A stretch of DNA of 64,000 nucleotides from Bradyrhizobium sp. CSS354 (GTDB lineage Bacteria; Pseudomonadota; Alphaproteobacteria; Rhizobiales; Xanthobacteraceae), in NCBI RefSeq assembly GCF_029051725.1, contig NZ_JAACFU010000003.1:496001-560000 (forward strand), written 5' to 3'. The notes beneath the pieces were generated by a model. That model saw only the letters and a list, made by a program, of their open reading frames with translations, made no database searches and was not told the DNA's origin. Within the stretch, counting starts at the first letter, position 1. Each line of letters starts with the position of its first letter. A program made the translations under genes and the position numbers. Shown here one piece after another: positions 19,463 to 27,646 of the stretch.

Positions 19463-20821
19463 ATGCATCCGCGAGACCACACGATCTTTGCACTGTCGTC
19501 CGGCCGTCCGCCAAGCGCGCTTGCGGTGGTGCGCGTCTCCGGGCCATCCGCCAGCCTGGCGCTGACGACGCTGGCGGGCAAGCTGCCGGCGCCGAGACAG
19601 GCCAGCCGCCGGCTGCTTCATGACGGCGCGGGCCGGCCGATCGACGATTCCGTGGTGTTGTGGTTTCCAGGCCCCGCCAGCGCGACTGGCGAGGACGTCG
19701 CCGAATTTCACGTCCATGGTGGTCGCGCGGTGCTGGCCGCACTCCTCACCGCTATGTCCGCCATTCCGAATATGCGGGCCGCCGAGCCCGGCGAATTCAC
19801 CCGGCGCGCCTTCGAGAACGGCAAGCTCGATCTGACCGAGGCGGAGGGCCTCGACGATCTCATTCATGCCGACACCGACCGCCAGCGCCGCCAGGCGTTA
19901 AGGCAGTTGCAGGGCCTCCTCGGCAATCGCGCGCGCGACTGGCGCGAGCGCATCATCGAGGCCTCGGCTTTGATCGAGGCCGGCATCGATTTCTCCGACG
20001 AGGGCGATGTACCCGCCGAGTTGATGGCGCCTGCCGTGAAGGCAATCAGTGTGCTGCACGACGAAATCGCAGAAGTCCTTGCGGCACAGGGACAAGCTGA
20101 ACGTTTGCGCGACGGCTTGGTGGTCGCGATCGCCGGCGAGCCGAATGTCGGCAAGTCGACGCTCATCAACCAGCTCGCGCGCCGCGACGTCGCGATCGTC
20201 TCGCCGCATGCCGGCACGACACGCGATGTGATCGAGGTGCAGCTCGATCTCGATGGCTACCCCGTCACGGTGATCGACACCGCCGGCATTCGCGAGACTG
20301 ACGATCCGGTCGAGCAGGAGGGTGTACGCCGGGCGCGAGCGCGAGCCGAAGACGCCGACCTCGTATTGTGGCTGGTGGAGGCTGGGCGCGCCGTCGACCA
20401 AGCCGCGATGCCGCTGCTGGGGAAGTCTGGCAACGCAAGCAGTCCCTCCGGCGGCTCGGTCTGGATCGTGCGCAACAAGATCGATCTCGGCGCGGTCGAG
20501 GACGTCGGGCCGCGCGGTGAGTTCGGAATCGCAGCGAGCCGGGGGGATGGCATTCCCGAACTGGTCGATGCCCTGGTGAAATTCGCCGCCGACTTCTTCG
20601 GAACGACCGAGGGGGCACTGGTGACCCGGGCTCGCCAGCGGGATCTGCTGCGCCGGGCAGCGGACAGCTTGCGCCGGAGTCTTGAGCTCGTAGAAGAGGG
20701 TGAGGAGCTTGCCGCCGAAGAGCTGCGCGCGGCTGCCTATGCCTTGGGCCGGCTACTGGGTCGGGTGGATGTCGAGGACGTCCTTGGGGCCATTTTCCAG
20801 AAATTCTGTGTTGGAAAGTAG
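19463..20821 (+). CDS. mnmE: tRNA modification GTPase MnmE
   Basis: MnmE works with MnmG to place the 5-carboxymethylaminomethyl-type group on wobble U34 of certain tRNAs. The 452-residue protein has the N-terminal folate-binding domain (residues 1-120), a helical domain interrupted by the G domain (GEPNVGKS at 225-232, [14 protein letters not shown]), and the C-terminal FCVGK with the essential cysteine. mnmG follows after 452 bases that contain parS sites. Confidence 0.97.
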   Translation: MHPRDHTIFALSSGRPPSALAVVRVSGPSASLALTTLAGKLPAPRQASRRLLHDGAGRPIDDSVVLWFPGPASATGEDVAEFHVHGGRAVLAALLTAMSAIPNMRAAEPGEFTRRAFENGKLDLTEAEGLDDLIHADTDRQRRQALRQLQGLLGNRARDWRERIIEASALIEAGIDFSDEGDVPAELMAPAVKAISVLHDEIAEVLAAQGQAERLRDGLVVAIAGEPNVGKSTLINQLARRDVAIVSPHAGTTRDVIEVQLDLDGYPVTVIDTAGIRETDDPVEQEGVRRARARAEDADLVLWLVEAGRAVDQAAMPLLGKSGNASSPSGGSVWIVRNKIDLGAVEDVGPRGEFGIAASRGDGIPELVDALVKFAADFFGTTEGALVTRARQRDLLRRAADSLRRSLELVEEGEELAAEELRAAAYALGRLLGRVDVEDVLGAIFQKFCVGK

Positions 20822-20864
20822 AGCTAGTTCTTCATTGTAGACTAGCCTTTGTTCCACTTCTTGG

Positions 20865-20880
20865 TTGTTCACGTGAAACC
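20865..20880. other. Degenerate parS site
   Basis: The centre matches the parS palindrome TGTTTCACGTGAAACA at 13 of 16 positions (TTGTTCAC then GTGAAACC). It lies 34 bases before the perfect site and may be a weak ParB-binding site. Confidence 0.6.
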
Positions 20881-20898
20881 GTCGGCGTGGCTCCGGAA

Positions 20899-20914
20899 TG
20901 TTTCACGTGAAACA
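20899..20914. other. parS site, perfect palindrome
   Basis: This is an exact 16-base match to TGTTTCACGTGAAACA, the ParB-binding centromere sequence widely conserved in bacteria. With parA and parB 3-5 kb away, it should be bound by the ParB of this window. Confidence 0.95.
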
Positions 20915-21145
20915 GTGGCCCACTAACCCAAGATTAGTCGGTATGCGAGGGCGACTTGGGTTCGCCGTCCGAACGGTGGCGACTTACGGCGAGGGTGATT
21001 GGAAAGATCTTGGATCGTCGCCCACAATGGTCGGGGTATGCCGCTGCCATCGCGCCTCCGAGGGCCAGCCCATATCTGAGGCGTTACTTTTCCTTCCCGA
21101 CTCGCCTTTTCCTCTCACTGAAAATGGTAATCTTTCCAAGGGTCA

Positions 21146-21173
21146 TTCTACTGTGCATGGGGTTGTTTTCGCG
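21146..21173 (+). repeat. 28-base dispersed element, copy 1
   Basis: The 28 bases beginning TTCTACTGTGCATGGGG and ending GTTTTCGCG are identical to 59841-59868, in the same orientation. Both copies are in intergenic DNA. This copy is followed by GGAAAACA, so TTTTCGCGGAAAA can form a short hairpin. Confidence 0.8.
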
Positions 21174-21200
21174 GAAAACACTTGGGCCTCTGCTTTGCCC

Positions 21201-21216
21201 CGTTTCACGTGAAACC
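21201..21216. other. parS site (14/16)
   Basis: The 14 inner bases GTTTCACGTGAAAC are intact; only the two outermost bases differ from consensus. It is 58 bases upstream of the mnmG start. Confidence 0.9.
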
Positions 21217-21273
21217 ACCGCCCCCTCCAGTTTCCACTTCCGGCTTCCCTGCCTGTGAGTTAGAAGTCCGCCC

Positions 21274-23154
21274 ATGCGAACAGAGCGAGAGAGCTTCGAC
21301 GTCATCGTGATTGGCGGCGGCCACGCCGGCTGTGAGGCTGCTTCTGTCTCCGCCCGGATGGGTGCGGCGACCGCTTTGGTGACGCACCGTTTCTCCACGG
21401 TCGGCGCGATGTCCTGCAATCCCGCCATTGGCGGCCTCGGCAAGGGTCATCTGGTTCGCGAGGTCGACGCGCTCGATGGTCTGATGGGCCGGGTCGGCGA
21501 CGCCGGCGGCATCCAGTTTCGCGTCCTCAATCGCCGTAAGGGCCCGGCGGTGCGTGGGCCGCGCGCCCAGGCCGACCGGAAGCTCTATGCCGCCGCGATG
21601 CAGGCGGCGATCCGGGAGACCGAGGGCCTTTCCGTCGTCGAAGGCGAGGCCGACGAGCTGATCGGGGTCGAGGGACGGGTGATCGGCCTGCGCCTGGCAG
21701 ATGGCCGCGAACTCCGGGCAGGGGCTGTCGTCGTCACCACCGGCACCTTCCTCCGCGGTCTGATCCATCTGGGCGAGAAGAACTGGCCGGCCGGCAGGGT
21801 TGGCGAGGCGCCTGCGATGGGCCTTTCGACCTCGTTCGAGCGCGCCGGGTTCACCCTCGGACGGCTCAAGACAGGGACCCCGCCGCGTCTGGACGGCACG
21901 ACGATCGATTGGTCGGCGGTCGAAATGCAGCCGGGGGACGAGCCTCCGGAGCCGTTTTCGGTGATGACCGAGCGGATCACGACGCCGCAGATCCAGTGCG
22001 GGATCACCCGGACCAATTCCGCCACCCACGACGTGATCCGGGCCAATGTCCATCGCTCTCCGATGTACTCCGGCCAGATCAAGAGCTCCGGACCGCGCTA
22101 TTGCCCCTCGATCGAGGACAAGATCGTTCGCTTCGGCGATCGCGACGGTCACCAGATCTTCCTGGAGCCGGAAGGGCTCGACGACAGCACGGTCTATCCC
22201 AACGGCATCTCGACTTCGCTGCCGGAGGAGGTCCAGCTCGCCATCCTCGCAACCATTCCGGGCCTGGAGCGGGTGAAGATGGTCCGGCCGGGCTATGCCA
22301 TCGAATACGACCACGTCGATCCACGGGAGCTCGATCCGACCCTCCAGACCAAGCGTCTGCGCGGCTTGTTCCTGGCCGGGCAGATCAACGGCACGACCGG
22401 ATACGAGGAAGCCGCCGGCCAGGGCATCGTGGCCGGGCTGAACGCGGCGTTGGCGGCGAGCGGCGCCGCGCTGACGGTGTTCGACCGGGCAGACGGCTAT
22501 CTCGGCGTCATGATCGACGATCTCGTCACCCGCGGCATCAGCGAACCCTATCGGATGTTCACCTCGCGGGCCGAATACCGGCTGACGCTGAGGGCCGACA
22601 ATGCCGATCAGCGTTTGACCGAGAAGGGCATCGCCTTGGGATGCGTCGGGAGCGGCCGGACCGCGCATCATCGCGCCAAGATGGACGCCCTGAATGCGGC
22701 TCGAGCACTATCGAAGTCGCTGACGATCACCCCGAGCGAGGCCATCAAGCATGGTTTGTCCCTGAACCGGGACGGCCAGCGGCGGTCGGCCTTCGAGCTG
22801 ATGGCCTATCCCGACATCGGCTGGAGCCAGGTCCGTGCGATCTGGCCGGAGCTCGCGGCCATTGATCCCGTCATTGCCACCCATCTCGAGATCGACGCGA
22901 AGTACGATGTTTATCTGGAGCGCCAGAGCGCCGATGTGGAAGCCTTCAGGCGAGACGAGGGGATGGTGCTGTCCGACGTCGATTACCAGCAGGTCCCCGG
23001 TCTCTCCAATGAGGTCAGGGCCAAGCTGGAGAAGGCGCGGCCGTTCACCGTTGGCCAAGCCGGTCGAATCGACGGCATGACGCCGGCGGCCCTCGGTATC
23101 CTTGCGGCCTATCTTCGCCGCGAAGCGCGGAAGACTTCCAAAGCAATCGCATAG
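21274..23154 (+). CDS. mnmG: tRNA uridine-5-carboxymethylaminomethyl synthesis enzyme MnmG
   Basis: MnmG (GidA) is the FAD- and NADH-using partner of MnmE in tRNA wobble-uridine modification. The 626-residue protein has the dinucleotide motif [10 protein letters not shown] near 14-23, the signature [11 protein letters not shown] and the C-terminal MnmE-binding helical domain. Its stop codon shares one base with a parS site, and rsmG follows at once. The mnmE - mnmG - rsmG - parA - parB order is the classic origin-proximal arrangement. Confidence 0.98.
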   Translation: MRTERESFDVIVIGGGHAGCEAASVSARMGAATALVTHRFSTVGAMSCNPAIGGLGKGHLVREVDALDGLMGRVGDAGGIQFRVLNRRKGPAVRGPRAQADRKLYAAAMQAAIRETEGLSVVEGEADELIGVEGRVIGLRLADGRELRAGAVVVTTGTFLRGLIHLGEKNWPAGRVGEAPAMGLSTSFERAGFTLGRLKTGTPPRLDGTTIDWSAVEMQPGDEPPEPFSVMTERITTPQIQCGITRTNSATHDVIRANVHRSPMYSGQIKSSGPRYCPSIEDKIVRFGDRDGHQIFLEPEGLDDSTVYPNGISTSLPEEVQLAILATIPGLERVKMVRPGYAIEYDHVDPRELDPTLQTKRLRGLFLAGQINGTTGYEEAAGQGIVAGLNAALAASGAALTVFDRADGYLGVMIDDLVTRGISEPYRMFTSRAEYRLTLRADNADQRLTEKGIALGCVGSGRTAHHRAKMDALNAARALSKSLTITPSEAIKHGLSLNRDGQRRSAFELMAYPDIGWSQVRAIWPELAAIDPVIATHLEIDAKYDVYLERQSADVEAFRRDEGMVLSDVDYQQVPGLSNEVRAKLEKARPFTVGQAGRIDGMTPAALGILAAYLRREARKTSKAIA

Positions 23155-23169
23155 GTTTCACGTGAAACA
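23154..23169. other. parS site (15/16) at the mnmG-rsmG junction
   Basis: The sequence GGTTTCACGTGAAACA differs from consensus only at its first base. It starts on the last base of the mnmG stop codon and includes the likely GTG start of rsmG (23162). Confidence 0.92.
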
Positions 23170-23935
23170 GCGCGGGCCGGGCGGCGGCAGATCGTCATCA
23201 GGAAAACCCTCGGCGGATGAGGGTCCCGGTCGTCGCTCCGACCCGGCGCCGACCCGGCCGAAGATCGACAAGGCCAGCGCCAACGATCGATCCTTGGACG
23301 CCGTCATCGCGGCCGACAAGGTTGCGGCGCTCAAGCTCGCGCCCGTTTCACATGAAACCGAGGCCCGGCTCGATCGCTACATCGCACTGCTCCGGGAGTG
23401 GCAGGCCAAGACCAACCTGGTCGCGCCCTCGACATTGCCGCATCTCTGGACCCGGCACATCGCCGATTCGCTTCAGCTCGTCGCTCTCGCCCCGTCCGCC
23501 CAACGCTGGGCCGACCTCGGCAGCGGCGGCGGCTTTCCGGGAATCGTCCTGGCCTGCGCCATGGCGGGGACCGTCGGGGCGAGCGTCCATCTGGTCGAGC
23601 GAATCGCCAAGAAGGCGGCCTTCCTCCGCGAAGCCATTCGCGTCACGACATCTCCGGGAGTCGTACATCTCGCTGAGATCGGGGATAATGTGGATAGAAT
23701 CACCGGCCCTGTCGATTGCGTCACCGCGCGTGCGCTGGCTCCGCTACATCAACTTATCGGCTTTGCGGAGCCGCTGATGCGCCAGGGCGCAAAAGCGTTG
23801 TTTCTCAAGGGTCAAGATGTAGAGTCTGAATTGACCGAAGCCACTAAATATTGGAATATTCAGCCGCAGCTTCACCAAAGCCGGACAGGCGACGGTTGGA
23901 TCGTCGAGCTGGCTTCCGTCGAACGGCGCGGGTGA
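23162..23935 (+). CDS. rsmG: 16S rRNA (guanine-N7) methyltransferase RsmG
   Basis: RsmG (GidB) methylates G527 of 16S rRNA using S-adenosylmethionine. The core carries the SAM-binding block DLGSGGGFPGIVLA and the RHIADSLQL segment. The start is unsure: the GTG at 23162 inside the parS site gives 257 residues with a polar tail of about 60 residues, while a TTG at 23294 would give 213 residues, close to the usual length. No good ribosome-binding site was seen at either. A degenerate parS lies inside the gene. Confidence 0.93.
   Translation: MKQRGPGGGRSSSGKPSADEGPGRRSDPAPTRPKIDKASANDRSLDAVIAADKVAALKLAPVSHETEARLDRYIALLREWQAKTNLVAPSTLPHLWTRHIADSLQLVALAPSAQRWADLGSGGGFPGIVLACAMAGTVGASVHLVERIAKKAAFLREAIRVTTSPGVVHLAEIGDNVDRITGPVDCVTARALAPLHQLIGFAEPLMRQGAKALFLKGQDVESELTEATKYWNIQPQLHQSRTGDGWIVELASVERRG
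23344..23359. other. Degenerate parS site inside rsmG
   Basis: The palindrome GTTTCACATGAAAC has A in place of the central G, and its outer bases differ from consensus (13/16). It encodes Val-Ser-His-Glu-Thr in rsmG. It is the fifth parS-like sequence in 2.5 kb. Confidence 0.6.
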
Positions 23936-23964
23936 GGCGTCAGGGGCCGAGTGGGGAATTTGCG

Positions 23965-24819
23965 ATGAGCGTGATTGACGAGCCGCAGCAAGAACAGACC
24001 GCCGCCGTCCCGCAGGGCCATCCGCGCATCCTGGCGCTGGCGAATCAGAAGGGTGGCGTGGGAAAAACAACCACCGCGATCAATCTCGGGACGGCGCTCG
24101 CTGCGATCGGCGAACGTGTCCTGATCGTCGATCTCGATCCGCAGGGCAACGCCTCGACCGGCCTCGGCATCGATCGCCGCAATCGCTCCTGCTCGACCTA
24201 TGACGTTCTTGTCGGGGAGGCGAGCCTGCGGGAAGCGGTGGTCTCGACGGCTGTGCCGCGGCTGCATATCGCGCCCTCGACCATGGATCTCTCCGGCCTC
24301 GAGCTCGAGCTCGGCACCACGCCCGGTCGTGCGTACAAGCTCCGTGACGCGATCAGCGCGCTCAACAACAACGTCTCTCCCGACGCCGATTACACCTACG
24401 TGCTGATCGACTGTCCGCCCTCGCTCAACTTGATCACCGTGAACGCGATGGCGGCTTCCGACGCGATCCTGGTGCCGCTCCAGTGCGAGTTCTTCGCGCT
24501 CGAAGGTTTGTCGCAATTGCTGCAGACGGTGGAGCAGGTGCGCTCGACGCTCAATCCGAACCTGTCGATCCACGGCATCGTGCTGACCATGTTCGACTCG
24601 CGCAACAATCTCTCGAACCAGGTCGTTGCCGACGTCCGGCAGTTCATGGGCGAGAAGGTCTACAAGACCATGATTCCGCGCAACGTGCGCATCTCGGAGG
24701 CGCCGTCCTACGGCAAGCCGGTGCTGGTCTACGATCTCAAATGCGTCGGAAGCGAAGCTTATCTGCGGCTCGCCACCGAAGTAATCCAGCGCGAGCGCGA
24801 GCTGCGGACGACACATTGA
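23965..24819 (+). CDS. parA: Chromosome partitioning ATPase ParA
   Basis: ParA is a deviant-Walker ATPase that binds DNA nonspecifically and moves ParB-parS complexes after replication. The 284-residue protein has KGGVGKTT at 29-36, VDLDPQGNAS, LIDCPPSLN and a C-terminal helix region. The start MSVIDEPQQ is chosen because the upstream frame only reads rsmG out of frame. It is 29 bases after the rsmG stop. Confidence 0.97.
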   Translation: MSVIDEPQQEQTAAVPQGHPRILALANQKGGVGKTTTAINLGTALAAIGERVLIVDLDPQGNASTGLGIDRRNRSCSTYDVLVGEASLREAVVSTAVPRLHIAPSTMDLSGLELELGTTPGRAYKLRDAISALNNNVSPDADYTYVLIDCPPSLNLITVNAMAASDAILVPLQCEFFALEGLSQLLQTVEQVRSTLNPNLSIHGIVLTMFDSRNNLSNQVVADVRQFMGEKVYKTMIPRNVRISEAPSYGKPVLVYDLKCVGSEAYLRLATEVIQRERELRTTH

Positions 24820-24825
24820 TGTTGC

Positions 24826-24938
24826 CGTAGGGTGGGCCGAAGGCGTAACCCACCACTGTCGATCTCCGCGGAAACAGAAGAGGTGGGTTACGCCGAGCAG
24901 ATACGCTTCGCGCATCTGCAGGGCTAACCCACCCTACG
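24826..24938. repeat. Inverted repeat CGTAGGGTGGG, copy between parA and parB
   Basis: The outer arms CGTAGGGTGGG and CCCACCCTACG enclose further GGTGGGTTACGCC-type half-repeats. The same family is present at 37855-37942 between lolA and xthA. Here it separates parA from parB and could affect their relative expression. Confidence 0.85.
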
Positions 24939-24989
24939 ATTCGAAATTCAGTTCTGGAGTGCTGCAGCGTGAATCCAAGGGAGCTGGCG

Positions 24990-25874
24990 ATGGCCGACGA
25001 AGCGCGTTCGCGATTGGGCCGGGGTCTTGCGAGTCTGATCGGTGACGTCGGGGGCGAGGCTCAGCATGTCGATCGGCCGCGCGCGCAGCGCAAGGTGCCG
25101 ATCGAGTTCATCAAGCCCAATCCGCGCAACCCGCGCCGCACCTTTTCGGAAAGCGAGCTCAGGGAGCTTAGCGATTCGATCAGGCAGCACGGCGTGATCC
25201 AGCCGATCGTGGTGCGCCCGGTGAAGGGGGCGCAGGACCGCTTCGAGATCATCGCCGGCGAGCGGCGCTGGCGCGCCTCGCAAATGGCCGGCCTGCACGA
25301 AGTGCCGATCGTTCCCGTCGACATCAGCGACAGCGATGCGCTGGAGTTCGCGATCGTCGAGAACGTGCAGCGCGAAGACCTCAACCCGATGGAAGAGGCG
25401 CTCGGCTATCACGCGCTCGCCAACGAGTTCAAACGCAGCCAGGACGACATCGCCAAAGTCGTCGGCAAGAGCCGCAGCCACATCGCCAACATGATGCGGC
25501 TGACGAAGCTTCCCGCCGAGGTGCAAGCGTTGATCACGAGCGGTGAGCTGACCGCGGGTCATGCGCGCGCGCTGATCGGCGTGCCTGATCCGCTCGCGGC
25601 TGCCAAGCGCATCGTCGAAGAGGGCCTTAACGTCCGCCAGACCGAGGCGCTGGCGCATGAAGAGGGCGTGCCGGAGCGCAAGCCGCAGAAGGCCCGCACG
25701 GGAGCGAAGGAAAAGGACCCTGATACGGTCGACCTGGAGAAGCGCGTCAGCGACGCGCTCGGGCTCAAGGTCACGGTGAGCCACCGCGACCCCGGCGGCT
25801 CGGTCCAGATCAACTACCGCAACCTCGATCAGCTCGACGAGGTCATGCGGCGGCTGGCAAAGGGCGCGGTGTAG
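24990..25874 (+). CDS. parB: Chromosome partitioning protein ParB
   Basis: ParB binds parS and spreads along DNA as a CTP-dependent clamp. The 294-residue protein has the N-terminal LGRGLASLIGD motif that contacts ParA, the CTP-binding boxes (ERRWRASQMAG, NVQREDLNPMEEA), a helix-turn-helix (QDDIAKVVGKSRSHIANMMR) and a C-terminal dimer domain. The ATG at 24990 has AAGGGAG (24975-24981) upstream, so it is preferred over the GTG at 24969. Confidence 0.97.
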   Translation: MADEARSRLGRGLASLIGDVGGEAQHVDRPRAQRKVPIEFIKPNPRNPRRTFSESELRELSDSIRQHGVIQPIVVRPVKGAQDRFEIIAGERRWRASQMAGLHEVPIVPVDISDSDALEFAIVENVQREDLNPMEEALGYHALANEFKRSQDDIAKVVGKSRSHIANMMRLTKLPAEVQALITSGELTAGHARALIGVPDPLAAAKRIVEEGLNVRQTEALAHEEGVPERKPQKARTGAKEKDPDTVDLEKRVSDALGLKVTVSHRDPGGSVQINYRNLDQLDEVMRRLAKGAV

Positions 25875-25927
25875 CCGTTGTTTTCGCTCTCTCACCCTCA
25901 CCCTGAGGAGCCGCGAAGCGGCGTCTC

Positions 25928-25971
25928 GAAGCAATCCAGAATCTTTCCGCGGAGAGATTCTGGATTGCTTC
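25928..25971. repeat. Inverted repeat GAAGCAATCCAGAATCT, copy 1
   Basis: Perfect 17-base arms at 25928-25944 and 25955-25971 flank the loop TTCCGCGGAG. The repeat lies between the convergent parB and holA genes. A longer relative with 31-base arms is at 34030-34109. It could serve as a two-way terminator. Confidence 0.85.
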
Positions 25972-26018
25972 GTCGCAAGGGCTCGTCGCAATGACGAGGG
26001 GACAGACAGAGCGGGTGC

Positions 26019-27047
26019 TCAGCCCCGCCGCTTCGCGTTCGCGGCGATCGCCATCAGCGTGCGCTGGGCGATGGCGGCGGCGAGGGTAGATTGCTTGCGG
26101 GTGTCGAGCGCGGCCGTCGCGAGCTGCTCGATGATGGCGGCGAGACGCGCCACGCTGAAATTACGCAGTGCGGTTTCGACCGCGGGCTTCCGCGAAAAAT
26201 GCAGGCGCGGGTAGCCGCTGTCGAGCACGGCGGAAGCGGGCGTGCCGTCGGCGATCGCGAGGGCCGATTTGTGCAGCCACGCCGCCTGACGCTGCGCCGC
26301 AGAGATGATCACGCCGGGGTAGGTGCCGGCGATCATGGCTTTGGCAAACTCGTTCTCGACGATCTCGGGCCGGCCGGCGAACGCACCATCGACGATCGGA
26401 TCGAGTTTCAGCTCCGACGCATCGGCGACCACAGCCATCACGTCATCCAGCGTGATCTCGCCCTTGCCATGGGCATAGAGCGTGAGCTTGCGGAGCTCGT
26501 TGCGGGAGGCCTGTCGGTCGCCGCCGAGGAACGACATCAGCGCTGCGCGGGCGTCCTGCGCGATGCGCAGATTGGCGATGCGGAGCTCGTCTTCCATCAG
26601 CTTGGCGAGGTCGCGCTCGGTATCGGGATAGCAGGCGATCGCGACGGCCGTCTTGGCGCGCTCGCAGGCCTTGCGCAGTGGCGATTCCGGACGCAGCTCG
26701 CCGGCCTCGATCACGATGCGGCAATCTTTCACGCCCATCTCCGCCAGCGTGTCGATAGCGCTGGCAAAGCTGCGCGAGCCGGCGCGCACCCGGATGGCGC
26801 GGCGGCCGCCGAACAGCGGCACCGTCATGGCCTCGTCGACGAGGCGCGACGGCTCGGCGGAGAGCTCGTCACCATCGACCTTGACCAGTGAAAAGGGATC
26901 GTTTGGATCGTCGACAGCCGAGGCGATCAGCGCATCTGCGCGTTCGCGGACCAGGCCGGCGTCAGGACCATAGAGCAGGATGATCGGACGGCCCGCATCG
27001 GGGCGGGCGAGAAAGGCGTCGATCTCTTTTCCGCGCAGCGCGACCAT
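26019..27047 (-). CDS. holA: DNA polymerase III delta subunit
   Basis: HolA is the clamp-loader subunit that opens the beta clamp. The 342-residue protein matches the family in length and in its blocks ILLYGPDAGLVRERAD near the start, LGGDRQASRNELRKL in the middle and a C-terminal helical domain. It is poorly conserved in general, so the call rests on length, these blocks and the linkage with lptE and leuS, which is common in bacteria. Confidence 0.92.
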   Translation of the reverse strand: MVALRGKEIDAFLARPDAGRPIILLYGPDAGLVRERADALIASAVDDPNDPFSLVKVDGDELSAEPSRLVDEAMTVPLFGGRRAIRVRAGSRSFASAIDTLAEMGVKDCRIVIEAGELRPESPLRKACERAKTAVAIACYPDTERDLAKLMEDELRIANLRIAQDARAALMSFLGGDRQASRNELRKLTLYAHGKGEITLDDVMAVVADASELKLDPIVDGAFAGRPEIVENEFAKAMIAGTYPGVIISAAQRQAAWLHKSALAIADGTPASAVLDSGYPRLHFSRKPAVETALRNFSVARLAAIIEQLATAALDTRKQSTLAAAIAQRTLMAIAANAKRRG

Positions 27048-27094
27048 GTTGCCTGGGGGTCGTCATTCCGGGCGAACCGGGATGACGGGATGAA

Positions 27095-27646
27095 TTAAGT
27101 GCCCGCGGTGAAGAACGAGGCGAGGCGAGTCGTGATGTTCTCTGCGATCTCGTTGGCGGCACGATCCTCGGCATCACGTATCGCGCGGTTGCGGCTGAAG
27201 CGCTGATAGGAGCCGGGCATGTCGTAGGACACGCGGGAGAACGTCGTGCCGGTCATCACCGACCTGCCGCTGACCACCTCGATCAGATTGTACTGGGCGT
27301 CGAGGCCGTAGTTTTCGCTGCTCGGCAGGCCGGTATTGGGATTGACGATCAGCGACGTCTTGCTGCTTGCGAAGCGGATCTCGAGGCGGTGGGTCGGCGG
27401 CATGCCGGTGGCGGTGCCATAGAGCTTGAAGGCCAGCGCGTTGCGGACCTCGACGCCGACGCGGGCCTCGCGCGAGGCATTGGCCTTGGCGATCGGGGGC
27501 AGATCGACCCCCATCAGCTTCTCGCGCAGGCCGGGGGTGCCGTCGGTGTGCTCGGCATACATCGGGTGGAAGCAGCCGGCCGTCATGGCCGCCAATGCGG
27601 CGACCGCCAGCAAGCGGGCTGCGATGCGGATCCTAGCCGACAACAT
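27095..27646 (-). CDS. lptE: LPS-assembly lipoprotein LptE
   Basis: LptE plugs the LptD outer-membrane channel that inserts lipopolysaccharide. The 183-residue precursor has a signal peptide ending in the lipobox TAGC with lipidated Cys25, followed by FHPMYAE. Its start overlaps leuS by 14 bases, and holA follows after 47 bases. The leuS - lptE - holA order is the usual one for these three genes. Confidence 0.92.
   Translation of the reverse strand: MLSARIRIAARLLAVAALAAMTAGCFHPMYAEHTDGTPGLREKLMGVDLPPIAKANASREARVGVEVRNALAFKLYGTATGMPPTHRLEIRFASSKTSLIVNPNTGLPSSENYGLDAQYNLIEVVSGRSVMTGTTFSRVSYDMPGSYQRFSRNRAIRDAEDRAANEIAENITTRLASFFTAGT

Larger units (their letters stand above)
20822..21273. other. 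mnmE-mnmG intergenic region with parS sites
   Basis: These 452 bases contain three parS-like sites (20865-20880, 20899-20914, 21201-21216), listed separately. A 28-base sequence at 21146-21173 recurs at 59841-59868. No gene is supported; short open frames that read through the parS sites (MFHVKQ...) have no recognisable product. Confidence 0.7.

Noticed and set aside
20898..21212. 104-residue open frame starting MFHVKQ
   Set aside because: It begins inside a parS palindrome and crosses the shared 28-base element; no homology or ribosome-binding site.
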